Source: Tetragonia tetragonoides (lineage: Eukaryota; Streptophyta; Magnoliopsida; Caryophyllales; Aizoaceae). Taken from it: 64,000 bases of DNA. Both the position numbers and the translations under genes were made by a program. The DNA is taken from contig CM076139.1 of NCBI GenBank assembly GCA_038025085.1, forward strand, positions 51,378,807-51,442,806. The letters run 5' to 3'. This document shows positions 11,801 through 22,656 of the stretch, in pieces (the stretch's first letter is position 1; each line of letters starts with the position of its first letter). Under the pieces are notes generated by a model. The model was not told the origin of the DNA and did not search any database. It was given only the letters and a program-made list of their open reading frames with translations.

Positions 11801-14800
11801 AATGTATATGCCAGTAACATAATGGGTATAGCATGTTCATATCTTCAGCTGGAAAAACTGTAAACTTCCATGGCCATATGTTTTAAGCTGCATCTGTGCC
11901 ATGATGATCTTTTGGTGGTTAACAATGTGTTTTTAGAATATTCTTAGCTTCAAAGATTCCTTCTTTTCTCAATGTTGTTCAGTATCTTGCACATGATTTA
12001 AATATAATTTGGGAAGCTTTATTGACAGATAGTGCTTTCCTTGGCATGGAATTTGATCTTCAGGAGCTGTTATGTTTTTGTTTGAAGGCAACTTTGGCAA
12101 TATTCTTCACACAGGCGACTGCAGACTCACCCCTGAATGTCTGCAGAATTTGCCAGAGAAGTATATAGCTAGAAGAGGCAAGGAGCCTAGTTGTCAGCTT
12201 GATTTTGTGTTTCTAGACTGCACATTTGGCAAAAGTCTTATGAAAATCCCCAGCACGCAATCAGCAGTTCAGCAGGTACATATGTACAACTTTTCCATCT
12301 TGGTCACCTGTTGGTACTTAGTAGACTAAAATCTTTAAAGCTTTGAGGACTCCTGAACCCTATGGAATAGCAGTTCATTTCGCATGTGTGTGTTCTTGCA
12401 CACATATTCACACATTTGAGTGTGTTATTGTGTGGTAATATGAAGTGTCTGAGGTTTTTGGCTTCGGAGCAAGCAACTTCACGGAATTGTGACCTGATGA
12501 CTGGACTGGACCTAGTTAGATTCGAGACTTGCCCTTGGTTTTTGAGTGGCTGGTTGTTACCTAATTTAGGATGTCAAATGATAATATTTTCCTATCATAG
12601 TCCTTCTTGAAGGAGACTCCTCTGGTGTTTTCTCCTGCAAGTCCTTCTTGCATCGACTTAGTCTTCCTTCTCAATTTCCCCATTTTCCTCTTGCTACATA
12701 TATTTGGAAGTCAAAGGTTCCTCTGAAGGTGCGCGCCTTTGTGTGGACTTTGGTGTTACGCAGGGTGAATACGCATGACATGTTGTAGCGACGGAGGCCT
12801 GGTTGGTGTTTGTCGCCGGATGTGTGTGTTATGTGTCGTCATGACTGTGAGGATGACTTGCATTTGTTTGTGTTGTGCGACTTTGCAAGGGTGTTATGGG
12901 GTAGGTTGACTGGGGGAGAGCCTTTTGCTAGCCTTGCTACAGTGGGCCAGTTCCTTCAGATGCGGTTTGTTGCTGGAGGGAGGGGAAGAGAGGGTAAGCT
13001 GTGGCGGAAATGTGCTTGTTTGGCTACTTTGTGGTGTATTTGGCTAGAGCGGAATTCGAGAATCTTCTCTGCTTCTGGAAAGACTATCGATTATGTTTGG
13101 GATCATATTGTTTATTTGGCTTCTCTTTGGGCAAAGGCAGCTGGGGCCTTCAAGGGTGTTCCACTTACCTTTGTTCAACTTCATTGGGGGGAGTTGTAGA
13201 TATTTTTTGTATTCTTTCGAGGACTCCTTGTCCTCCCCTTTTTGTATTCTTTCTTTTGATTGATTAATAAAATTTTCTCTTATCTAAAAAAGAAAAATAT
13301 TGTCCTATCATAGTTGTGTCTCTCTATCATTTCTATTCACCTCAATAAAGATATATAAAACATTGATTAGTTTGTATGATCAGAGACATCAAGATGTCTG
13401 TAGCCCCTAGCCAGTTGGAGATGGTAAAGAGGCTGTTTGATTGATTAGTTTCGGTTGGTTCGTTTGTATACCTTTTTCCATAATTTTTGAAATTTGTTGG
13501 GCTCAATTCAATCTTTTTAAATATTAGATTACACTATTTAGTATGCTTGTTTATTTTGCTTTTATAAAATAAAAAATGAAAGCCTGAGAGTTGTGAAAGA
13601 GATCAAGGATTGGACAGTAATAACTAAAATAGGGACACATACTCAAAGTCTCAAACTCGAATGTACTCCAACCGTATTTTGGCTAGTACATATTGTCGAG
13701 AGATACTTGCAAATGACGTGGAAGTTTTGATCCAAGAGTAGTCATCTAACATGCTTGCAATGATGCAATGAAACAGGTTATCAATTGCATATGGAAACAT
13801 CCTGATGCTCGAATAGTGTACATCACCTGTGATATGCTTTGTCAGGAAGAGATACTTGTTCATCTTTATCAAACATTTGGATCTAAAATATATGTTGATA
13901 AAGGGAAAGATCCAGATTCCTACCAAGTATTGCAACTTATAGCTCCTCAAATCCTCTCTGAGGAGCCTCCTTCTCGTTTCCATTTGTTTGAAGGTTTTCC
14001 AAAATTGTATGAGAAAGCAAAAAAGAAACTCCTGGAGGCCCGTGAGAATATGCAGCCTGAGCCTCTCATAGTACGTCCTTCAGCACAATGGTATGCACAC
14101 GAGGAAACCGAGCTTACAATGATGGAAAGGAAAATTTTAGAAAAATCAAATATACCAGTGAAGGACCGATTTGGTGTCTGGCATGTCTGCTACTCTAGGC
14201 ATTCTTCCAGGCAAGAATTAGAATGGGCATTGCAACTCCTTGCTCCTAAATGGGTTGTGTCAACAACTCCTGAGTGCCGAGCAATGGAGCTGGACTATGT
14301 TAAGAAACGTTGCTTTAGTACTCCATCTGCTGATGATCGTTTCTGGAAGCTACTGGACATTAACATTGAAGCTTCTCCGCAAGCAGATGTATTGGTAGAA
14401 AGTAGCAGCTCTTGTATAGTGGAGACAGCTATTTCAGCTTTTGAAGAATCTGAGTTGCAACTAACAAAGAAGTTGGCTAACAAGAGCATTCACCTGAAAT
14501 TGTCTCCTCGGAGAAAGAAGCCATCAATAACATTATTTGGACGAGCAAGACTTGGATATCATTCTTGCATCTTGGCTGAAGAAATGAAAACTAAATCTGC
14601 AAAAGATGGTCCTGGATGTGTGGTCATGAATGAGGTGGAGCAACAGCTGCCACCCTCTGATGATAATATTGAAAATCAAGTTGAGAATTCAGGAAAGAGC
14701 AAGATAAAAGTGGATACTGCTGAGGTAGAATCACGAGCAAGACTTGCATATCATTCTTGCATCTTGGCTGAGGAAATGAAAACTAAATCTGTGAAAGATG

Positions 14801-15111
14801 GTCCTAGATGTGTGGTCATCAATGAGGTGGATCAAAAGCTACCACCCTCTGATGATAATATTGAAAATCAAGTTGAGAATTCAACAGAGAGCAAAATGAA
14901 GGTGGATACTACTGAGGTAGAATCAGATAAGTTAACACCTCCAGTGGCTTGTAAATCGCTTTCACATTCTTCCATCGGGTCACCGAAGGGATATAATGAA
15001 AATTTAAGGAAGCTGTACCGGACTATGAATGCACCTGTTCCTCGACCTCTTCCTTCCTTGGTCGAACTTATGAAGGCTAACAAACGTGCCAGAAGGCGAT
15101 TTGAGTTTTAG
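8868..15111 (+). CDS. Apollo/SNM1-like 5' exonuclease (metallo-beta-lactamase, beta-CASP)
   Basis: Four exons in phase: 8868-9056, 9205-9310, 12064-12275 and 13777-15111, giving 613 residues. The N-terminal half is a metallo-beta-lactamase fold of the SNM1/PSO2 class. The metal-binding motif HAHKDH is at residues 30-35, a further His is in DANHCPG (His-96), and Asp-117 lies in LHTGDCRL. A beta-CASP-type region follows (residues 170-400), containing IVYITCDMLCQEEI and WVVSTTPEC. Relatives remove 5' ends at DNA interstrand cross-links and, in animals, at telomeres; nuclear location is expected. The C-terminal tail (about 420-613) is not conserved in my knowledge and contains two 64-residue tandem copies. 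The start ATG follows a purine-rich leader. Intron 2 (2.75 kb) carries a MITE and intron 3 carries a truncated LINE. A broken second copy lies at 25490-27893. It could equally be named SNM1-like; the nuclease class is secure, the precise substrate is not. Confidence 0.9.
9700..9895 (+). repeat. Short direct repeat in nuclease intron 2
   Basis: Two copies of a block (ATGATCATGAATTC/ATGATCATGATCATA.., then TTTGTGGAACATTCATGA and GTGTGGGACAAGATAGTTA) lie about 110 bp apart. The same pair is present in the second copy of the locus (about 25860-26025), so it predates the segmental duplication. Confidence 0.65.
10902..11187. mobile_element. Tourist/Harbinger-like MITE, 286 bp, in nuclease intron 2
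   Basis: The ends are inverted repeats starting GGGCTTGTTTACTTGCTAGTAATG. The flanks are TAA (10899-10901) and TAG (11188-11190), an imperfect 3-bp duplication fitting PIF/Harbinger insertion at TWA. The second copy of this locus reads straight through (GAGATTCTAATGAGATGG, about 26866-26883), giving the empty site with TAA once. Confidence 0.8.
12583..13314 (+). mobile_element. 5'-truncated L1-type LINE in nuclease intron 3
   Basis: The insert is 12602-13295. It is flanked by a 19-bp duplication with one mismatch (AATATTTTCCTATCATAGT at 12583-12601, AATATTGTCCTATCATAGT at 13296-13314). It encodes, with stops, the end of ORF2: VKVRAFVWTLVLRRVNTHD, then CVMCRHDCEDDLHLFVLCDF and CLATLWCIWLERNSRIF, the zf-RVT zinc-binding region. 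An AATAAA-like, A-rich 3' tail (13264-13295) ends it. This is a classic 5'-truncated target-primed insertion. Confidence 0.85.
14542..14925 (+). repeat. In-frame 192-bp tandem duplication inside the nuclease coding sequence
   Basis: Copies at 14542-14733 and 14734-14925 encode residues 425-488 and 489-552. Both read RARLxYHSCILAEEMKTKS at the start and LPPSDDNIENQVEN in the middle, with only scattered substitutions, so the event is fairly recent. The unit is a multiple of three and keeps the frame. Confidence 0.95.
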
Positions 15112-16330
15112 TTATTCACAATAAGAGATTTGTTTTATTCTATGATTTTATTATACTAAACAGGGATAATTGTGAACCTTCATCCGACATGTTGGGTACA
15201 TGTGTGATATAAGCCATAGTAGTGCATTTTGTGGCAGTGCACCTTCAAGTTTCTGAAGCATTTGTGAAGAACATGAAGAGTTGACAAGTTCAGAAATGGT
15301 GCTGGCTGTGGCTATACGTTTACACATCAATGCGGTTACCAAAAGAGACTGGTAAATAAGATCTTTGTACAAAATTCTTTGTAGGTCAAGTATCTTATGG
15401 AAACTATTCTTTTCACTTTCTTAATGAGTCATCGGAGATTTCAGCAGTACAGTAAAGCTTGGAACCTGAGACTTCGGCAGATTATCCAAGACTTGCACAT
15501 CGCTGGTTTGCAGTACTCCAAATGGGGAAAATGTTTGTCTTCTCTTGATATCTATCCTAGATTATTTGTACAAACTATCTGCTATCTAAATGATGTATTG
15601 GTTTTTGAACCCTTCCTAGAAGGTGGCTTAAACCAATATTGAGGATGATCAGATAGTTTTTAGGAGTTCTGTAACTCTTGTTTGGTAATTGATCTGTTTG
15701 TCCTACAGATTGGTCGTACTTCATGCTTATTTTGGTTAATAAAAAAATTTCTTTTGAAAAAAAAAAAAAGGAGTGCATGACCTTATTTGATCATGGCTGA
15801 TTCTTGTAGCAAATACTATTATGTTAAGAGTGTCAGAGCTGTTTATCTTCCTGTGCCATGCCCACTACGCCATGTCTAATGCCATTTTTCCTTTCCCCCC
15901 TTTCTCAATCAAAAGGCTGAATGAATTTCCTTGTCTAATGCCATTTTTACTTCTAAAGTTCTATAGACACAATCGTTCTATGTGAAACAGGTCCATCAGG
16001 TGAACTCAAAGCTTTTGCTCAAGGACTAAAATGCCTTGGATGTGATTTGTGAGCAATAGACATGGTACAATCCCTTACAACCAAGATGCTTAAACAGCTA
16101 GCGATTTTCAGTTTCTGGCAGACATGCTGCAGGTACAGCAATGTACATTTAACCTTCATTTGAAAAGATTTACAGTGCTTCTCTAACCACTCTGTTTTCT
16201 CTTACTGCAAGTCTGCAACTGGCTTCTCTAGGCGCCAACTATATGAGTTAGAATAGAGGAAGTGGAGAAAACAAACATGTACAGTAAACTTCATTCCTAT
16301 GGGAGAAATCTGGTTCCTTCAGGATCTGAA
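15112..16330 (+). other. 3' flank of the nuclease gene with an A-tailed segment
   Basis: The 3' UTR of the nuclease begins here. A segment ending in TTAATAAAAAAATTTCTTTTG plus a 13-A run at about 15758-15771 looks like the 3' end of a retroposon, but I could not find its 5' end or a target duplication. From about 15950 the sequence is homologous to the 3' flank of ndhO at 28010 onwards. Confidence 0.45.
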
Positions 16331-16518
16331 TCACATCCTTACATAATCAAGTTTATCAGACTGCACAATCATAATATAAGAACAGTTAAACACTCTTTTG
16401 TGAAACATTGAATCACACATACCAGTTGTAAATGCAGCCGAGACATGTTAAATACCTTGATAAGCATGTCCGTTGGGAGCCAAGCTGGTGATGCTGGGAT
16501 ACCGACCCATGCAACGAC
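16331..16518 (-). pseudogene. ndhO 3' fragment (copies of exons 5 and 6)
   Basis: 16456-16518 matches ndhO exon 5 and encodes VVAWVGIPASPAWLPTDMLI plus Lys, one codon longer than the intact gene. 16331-16360 matches exon 6 and encodes SDKLDYVRM with a TGA stop (Glu in the intact copy is Val here). Splice sites are preserved, but exons 1-4 are absent; homology to intact ndhO stops at about 16565 in intron 4. It cannot make NdhO. It marks the right edge of the left duplicated block. Confidence 0.9.
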
Positions 16519-16636
16519 CTGCAGGTTGAGCAACCTTGGAGTTTTACTATATGTAAAAGAAAAATTGGATATTGTGGTATCCACCTTGGACACATCAACT
16601 TTCCACTCACTTAGTAAGCAAAGGGCCCACTATAGA

Positions 16637-17031
16637 GTCTTAAGCTCCGTTGCACCGATACTTCTCTAAGGTGCAGTATCCCGTATCCAATACTTGTAGG
16701 ATACCGATACTCGTACGATACTTGTCTGATACTTGAGAATACTTAACCGGCAATTTAGACATGTTTATGTTGCTTATCTATTATTTATATTGAAAATAGT
16801 AAAATATACCTATGAAAGATGTTTGAATTGTTATTCATTCACTTTTTATTAGTTATTTTCATAATATTAAGACTTAGAGCTATGTTTATGAAAAAAAATT
16901 ATTTTTACATTTTATATTGTTTAATCATTACACGTATCCGTATCCTATTTTTTCTGAGTTGCAGTATTCCGTATCTGTATCCGTACCCGTTTTCGCACCC
17001 GTATCCGTAATTGTGCAACCTAGGTCTTAAG
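16637..17031. mobile_element. hAT-like MITE, 379 bp, with 8-bp target duplication
   Basis: The element is 16645-17023. The 8-bp duplication GTCTTAAG is perfect at 16637-16644 and 17024-17031. Ends are CTCCGTTGCAC and the complement of CTAGGTTGCAC. Subterminal GTATCC / GGATAC motifs are repeated at both ends, with an AT-rich middle. Confidence 0.85.
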
Positions 17032-17355
17032 AAGTGTCTTTGAAAAATCAAAACCCAACTCAAAACTCCTATTTTTTATTCCCATTTCAATGGCACAAGA
17101 CTTACAAAATCTTTAAAACTTCAAAATACTAAGACTCTCAAGACTTGGGATAATGATGTCCTAAAAGGGTGGGAAACTTCGTTTGGGCAAAACAACCACA
17201 CACATTGGACGGTTTTCACTAAGTTACTCTTCCGCCGCCAATACGAGTGTTAGACCTTTCCCCTTTTTTCGTCAAGTTTTTATTATCATTAATTTTTTTT
17301 AAAGTAACACGGAGCTGAAGGCCTTCTTAAAGGCAATAATTTATACCCGTACTAA

Positions 17356-18178
17356 TTAGAAAAAGGCAAATGCTAACAACAGCTCTAAGACTATCATTAA
17401 GCTTTTATTATCTAGCATTCCATTTAATTTGTTCCCTAAAAACTAGGGTAAAAAATAAAAACCACTTCCTATTTTAACTCCTACTAGTATTTGACCATAT
17501 AATAAATACTCTGACTCTTCAATTCCCTCTATGCTCATTGCACGATCAATTTTTTCACCAATGCTCCATTCTTTTTGATCTTCTTCTCTCTCCTCCCTCT
17601 TTCATCCACCATTAGTGTCCGCCTCAATCGCTACCCCCTCCCAAATTCACCGCCTCCTTATCTCACTCCCGCCAGTTCATAAACTTCTCCGCTGCCGGAA
17701 ATGATTTTCCATCGGCAAAGAGTGGTGGTCATAAGAAATCGTAAACAAAATTATCAACAATTTGGTGTTCAACGGATGGTGGCTACAGGGGTGGCGGGGG
17801 TACGATGGCGAGACGTGGTGGTAATGGTGGTTGCAGCAATGGTGGTGGTGATGGAGAAGGAGATTTGTAATTGTCATCGTTCTCTGCCATCGGAAAAAAT
17901 GGTGACTCTTGAGATATAAGAGATCGTAATGTAAAAATAAAAATAATAAATAATAAATTGGGTGGTTGCTGGAGAAGACCTTGGATGAGTGGTGGTGGTT
18001 GTAATGGTATGTTGGCGGTGCCATTAATGATGGTGATGCAGATTGGTTAGTATTCCATTGACTTGAACCAGAAGAGTGCATTTGTATTTTTGGAACAAAA
18101 AAGTTATTAAATGCATTAATTACAGCTAACTCTTAACGACAGCCCTAAAGGCTGTCATTAGCATAACCGTTAAAAAAA
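17356..18178. mobile_element. Mutator-like MITE, about 805 bp
   Basis: The element is 17365-18169. Its ends are imperfect inverted repeats about 40 bp long, GGCAAATGCTAACAACAGCT at the left against GGTTATGCTAATGACAGCC read from the right. Flanks TTAGAAAAA and TTAAAAAAA resemble a 9-bp duplication with one mismatch, as for Mutator-like elements. The His-rich open frame inside is not a gene. Confidence 0.7.
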
Positions 18179-18255
18179 TTACATACCTCATTCGATTAAT
18201 TCTCTTACTTCATAGGAGTAATATGCATGTTTTGGAGGAGGTAAAACTATCCGGA

Positions 18256-19303
18256 ATAATAAACAGGGCCGTCCCAATCAATCTGGGGCCCTGTGCTAAA
18301 ACAAATACTAGGCCCTAAAAGTAAAAATAAAAAGAAGAAAAACACAATTATCAAAATATAAAAACACATTTTATTACTATATTATTGGATCACATTTATT
18401 TTCTTACAAATTAAACGTAAAAACAGCAAGTTTTGTGTGAGACCAATTCAAAGAAATTTGAGGTCACTTTTTAGAAATGTAGGGGTCACTTATGGTGAAC
18501 AGTGACCCTTGTTTCATTGAAAAGTGGCCCCCGTCTCACCAAAAGTTACGAAAAAATCGTCCTATAAAAGTTTTTGTGAATAAACAACTATGACTAGGCG
18601 CAAAACAACTCTTGAGGTAGGAAATTTAGTAGTTAGAATGAATTTTAGTGGCTATGAATTTGCTCTCTATTATAATACTGAAGAATTTTAACCTTAATTG
18701 AGAATTACAAAACAACAGTATAGTTAATATTAATATATTAAAATGAACTGAGAAGTACATGTAGAAATTAAATATTGTCTTGAAGGTATAAGTACAAAGA
18801 GAAACATAAAAAAGAGAGAGAATAGCAGTGACGGATCTAGAAAATTAAAAATATGGATGTTAAAACTGAGTTATTAAATAATATGGGTGTCAAAACTGAG
18901 TTATTAAATAATATGGGTGTCAAAACTAAATTGGTAGGATATTTTAGCAATAATTTCCAGAAAAATTCCAAAAACTAGGGTATTTTAGCAAAAAATTTCG
19001 GAAAAACTGGTTGCCCGAAACCTCGGGCACCCGCACTGAATCCGCCACTGAGAAAAGGGCCTACAAGTTGAAATAAATACAGTAAGGTAAAGAGGCTTTT
19101 GGGAAATGAAAATTTTCATTTTTTTGGGTAAAAGTGCAAAACTATCTACCAGAAAAAACAGTATAAAAGTTTAAGATTAGGATCAAGATAAAACATGAAA
19201 ATCATTTAATAAAAAAAATTTTAAAAATTTGGGCCTCTCAAAAATTAGGGGCCCTGTGCCATCAATCACTTGGCACTTGCCAATCTACGGGCCTGATAAT
19301 AAA
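18256..19303. mobile_element. hAT-like element, 1032 bp, containing a nested MITE
   Basis: The element is 18264-19295, starting CAGGGCCGTCCCAATCAAT and ending with the complement of CAGGCCCGTAGATTGG. A perfect 8-bp duplication ATAATAAA flanks it (18256-18263, 19296-19303). GGGGCCCTG occurs near both ends. No transposase is encoded. Confidence 0.85.
18836..19050. mobile_element. Nested hAT-like MITE, 215 bp
   Basis: Ends are CAGTGACGGATCTAG and the complement of CAGTGGCGGATTCAG, a common plant hAT terminal pattern. Flanks AGAATAG / AGAAAAG are a likely decayed duplication. Inside, GAGTTATTAAATAATATGGG is repeated in tandem. It lies wholly within the larger hAT-like element. Confidence 0.75.
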
Positions 19304-20054
19304 GAGTTTTAAACCGAGGTTTTATTGCAAACCAAGTACATGTGTGCGCCAATACATTATAGGAGTAGTGAATTATTATGTGCATTCATGATTCAATGCA
19401 TTGTGTTATTTTGACAAATATGGGATTATATTATTAGACTAATTTACTTTAGGGCACATATGTTGTGGACTTGTAGTTGTAGTGATTACTAAACCGTGAG
19501 GAACATATATATATAACACCATATACCGTCAAACATGTTTTAGCTTCGTGAAACAATGACAAAAGTCATATATACATGTTTCAACAGTAGGCGCCAAGTT
19601 AATTTAACCACAATTTGTCTTTGAGATCTGGCAATTGGAGTATTGAAGATAAAGGACTGGCCATTTCATTTCTTGTGTAACTTACAAACAAAACAAAAAA
19701 AATGTCTAACATCAGCTATAATCCCCTTCATAAATTGTTGCCACCAGATCTACGGATCCTTCTACAATTTGGAAGGGATCTGATTACCAAAATCAGATTT
19801 TACTGAGTATTTTTGGAAAAGAATCAAGAAACCTCTTTCTTTTTCAGTATAGGTGACATTAGAAGCACATGGGATCCAGTTCCCGGTAATCTCTTGACTA
19901 CACCTAAGAGTAATCAGATTAGCTACACCCAGCTACGATTTTTAATGAAGTGGAAGGTTTATTATAATAAAGTCATAGGTTAGTAATAATGAATTTTAGT
20001 AACAAGTTGGCTACACTTACATGTAGCCAAGAACCATTGCCAATTCCCTCCCTC

Positions 20055-22205
20055 CATTCTGTAATACCCCGTATATTTAAACTATTTTCCTAAAATAATT
20101 TATTTATTTTAAAAGGTGATATTTATTTAGTTTTTGGAGTTGGGTTGTATATGTCTAATAGTTTAATAAAAAAAAAGTAGTAGAGTTTCATTTTGCTAGA
20201 AACTCTTCCACTGCCTCTTATTTCTTCTTGAGACTTCTTAAACCGCTTTCTCCTTTTATTTACCTCAGTTCAACTTCTCACCCTTATTTCTTTGCTTCCT
20301 CTAAACCCACGCACAACTGCATCACCAACACCTAAGAATTTCCATGACCACGACCTTCACCACCATCGTTTTCAATTTCTCTCTCCTCTCTAGACCTCGC
20401 TGCTACTATCAAAACTTTACTGTTGTTGTCAATTGTGTTCTGTCGATTGAAGGAAGCATACCCCTCTCTCTCACACTCTCCTTTCTCTCTCCTCTGTTCG
20501 TGTGGTTGCTGCCATGAAGTCCGGCGACCACCTGTACGTCGACCACCGCCTGTAATCGCGACCCGTGTCCAAGCCGCCATTCAAGCCCAGTTCGTCCTCT
20601 TCGTGGGTTTGATTCCAGAAATCCTAAACCCCAAATTTATTGTTTCAATATCTGATTTTTAGTGTTTTAATTATTAAGTTCTAATTTGATTATATATGCA
20701 TATATGCTAGATGTTAGATGATTAATTGGAGAGATTATGATGCATAATTGCTTGGGAGCTTGAATTAGAGGTAACATTTTCTATTCGGTTGGAGTTGGAT
20801 GTTATTTTCCCCTTTTTATGTGTAAATTGGATGCTTGACATGAATGTTATGTGAATGCTATAAGTTGAATTCTGATATTTTGATTATCAAGTTGCATATG
20901 TTTAATTGGATGATGTTATGTTAATTATCTGATTCTTGGTTGTGTGGCTGATCTACTAGTATTAAATTATATACATACATGATAGTTTTACTGAATTTTG
21001 TTGTGTATAGATGAGTGATGACTATTGTCGTGAGCTATATTGATTAGTAGAAAGAGATTGACATAAGATTGAGTTAGATATCTATTGTACCATAGTTGAG
21101 AACTAAACCGAGAACACTGAGATTGCTTATTTTGGGAACCCATGCCATATTGTGAATGTTGTGCTAGTATTGACCCAGAATGGGTAATGGAATTACAATG
21201 AGTATATAAATGCGAGACTTCGATATATGATCTTGGTTTGAGGCTCGTAAGTTATTAGCTATCTTGGTTCTAGACATGTGGGCAAGTAGCTTAAGACGTT
21301 GACTCTTAGGTGATGAGCAGTATTTTATGAAATGGTTACATGGTTTTGAGAATTGGTCTGAGAGTGGACTTTTGAGTGCCTGCGGGCTATGTTATGAGTT
21401 ATGGGGCCTATGGCCGAGTTATGAGAATGGTTTTGTTTCTGCGGTTGCACCGCCAGTTCACGTCCCACATTGTCGAGGCTAGGAGCTAGTGACTGAGAGC
21501 AATGGCACATTTATTAGGCTTTGAGCTAGTAGTGTGATGAGCTTATGGGTGTACTCTTTGAGAGGTCATAGTTAATCAACTCTTGGGATTTAAGTTATGT
21601 TAAGGTCTATGAAGACCTGAGTTAATGCTTGATTATCTTTTTATATAGCTCTTTGATTTATGTATCGAATCATGATTATAATGTTTCGATAGAATGTTTG
21701 ATTACTCAGCAAAAGCTGATTGGTTGTTTTCTGTGTTACGTGTGTGTGCGTCCATTTTTCTTCAATGGTGGGCCTATGATGAACCTATGCGATATTCGAT
21801 TGCATGGGGGAGTAGATTGGAGTATGTCTTACAGGTTTGTTGAAGATCACTACTGGATGATCGTTGTGAGCTGACCAGAAGATTAGTCTTTTTGCTTCTG
21901 ATTATATTAGTTGGATTGATTCAGTTGTAATTTCTAAAGCTTTAAAGTTTGTTGGTCTGTATTGGTGTTTTGTAAGGCTTGCCTTGCACTCATTCAATGA
22001 GTGAGTATGGAAGTGATGCTCCGGATTTAGTTGGAAGTCTTTCGCGGTAAAGTTTGGTTTGGTTGTTTTTTTCTGTATAAGCAGGTTTTTATTTGGTTGA
22101 TAACTTGGGATGTCTATTTACAAAGAAAACTCTACCCGATTTTTGGCTCGAGTTTGTTTATTTTTATCTATTTATTATTTAGAAAATCCGGGGTATTACA
22201 CATTC
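20055..22205. mobile_element. Solo LTR, 2141 bp, probably Ty3-type
   Basis: The LTR is 20060-22200. It starts TGTAATACCCCGTA and ends TCCGGGGTATTACA, the TG..CA form of LTRs. A perfect 5-bp duplication CATTC flanks it at 20055-20059 and 22201-22205. No second LTR, primer-binding site or gag-pol follows, so it is the product of recombination between two LTRs. The long LTR and TGTAATACCCC end suggest a Ty3/chromovirus lineage, but that is inference. Confidence 0.85.
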
Positions 22206-22656
22206 ATTTTATTTTTTTTTACATAGTTGAGCTACTATAGTCTATATGTAGCTACAGAAACGAGTCATTTTGTTCAATTCAACCTCTGCACCTCATAATT
22301 ATTATAGGCCACGAATCAAAACCTAAAATGAGGTTCTCACCAAATAAACAAGTTGAGCAAGCAATATATTAAGCAACATGGGCTTATATTAAATAGAGAA
22401 AGAGTTTGATAGTGGTTAACAATACAATCCACAATCATTCAAGATAAACTTTACATCAAACTATTAGAGAATAGACTAGATAATATTCCCTGATACAAAC
22501 CACAAGTCAGGTGTAATGCTAATATTATGATCTAGAATATTCCTACGATAAACTAAATAATATTCCCTAACATAAACCACAAGCATTAACTAATAATTGC
22601 AATTAGAAGGCTCTCATCATACTTGAATCAGCATGGACAATGCAAGAGAGCGTAAA

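Larger units (their letters stand above)
17163..19690 (-). repeat. Inverted copy of the ndhO-ABCI10 intergenic region
   Basis: Read as the complement, this segment matches 29950-30973 in the reverse order. 17165-17215 corresponds to the ABCI10 start (ATGAAGTTTCCCACC, with ATG changed to ACG). 17310-17345 and 18181-18240 correspond to about 30690-30800. 19570-19690 corresponds to the ndhO 5' flank (TTGGCGCCTACTGTTG, GACAAATTGTGGTTAA). Three DNA transposons have been added inside it. ndhO coding sequence is not included. Confidence 0.8.

Noticed and set aside
12810..13199. Independent 129-residue gene
   Set aside because: It is the zinc-binding tail of a truncated LINE with target duplications.
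17677..18081. His-rich 134-residue frame on the minus strand
   Set aside because: It lies wholly inside a Mutator-like MITE and reflects a GTGGTG/CACCAC-rich sequence.
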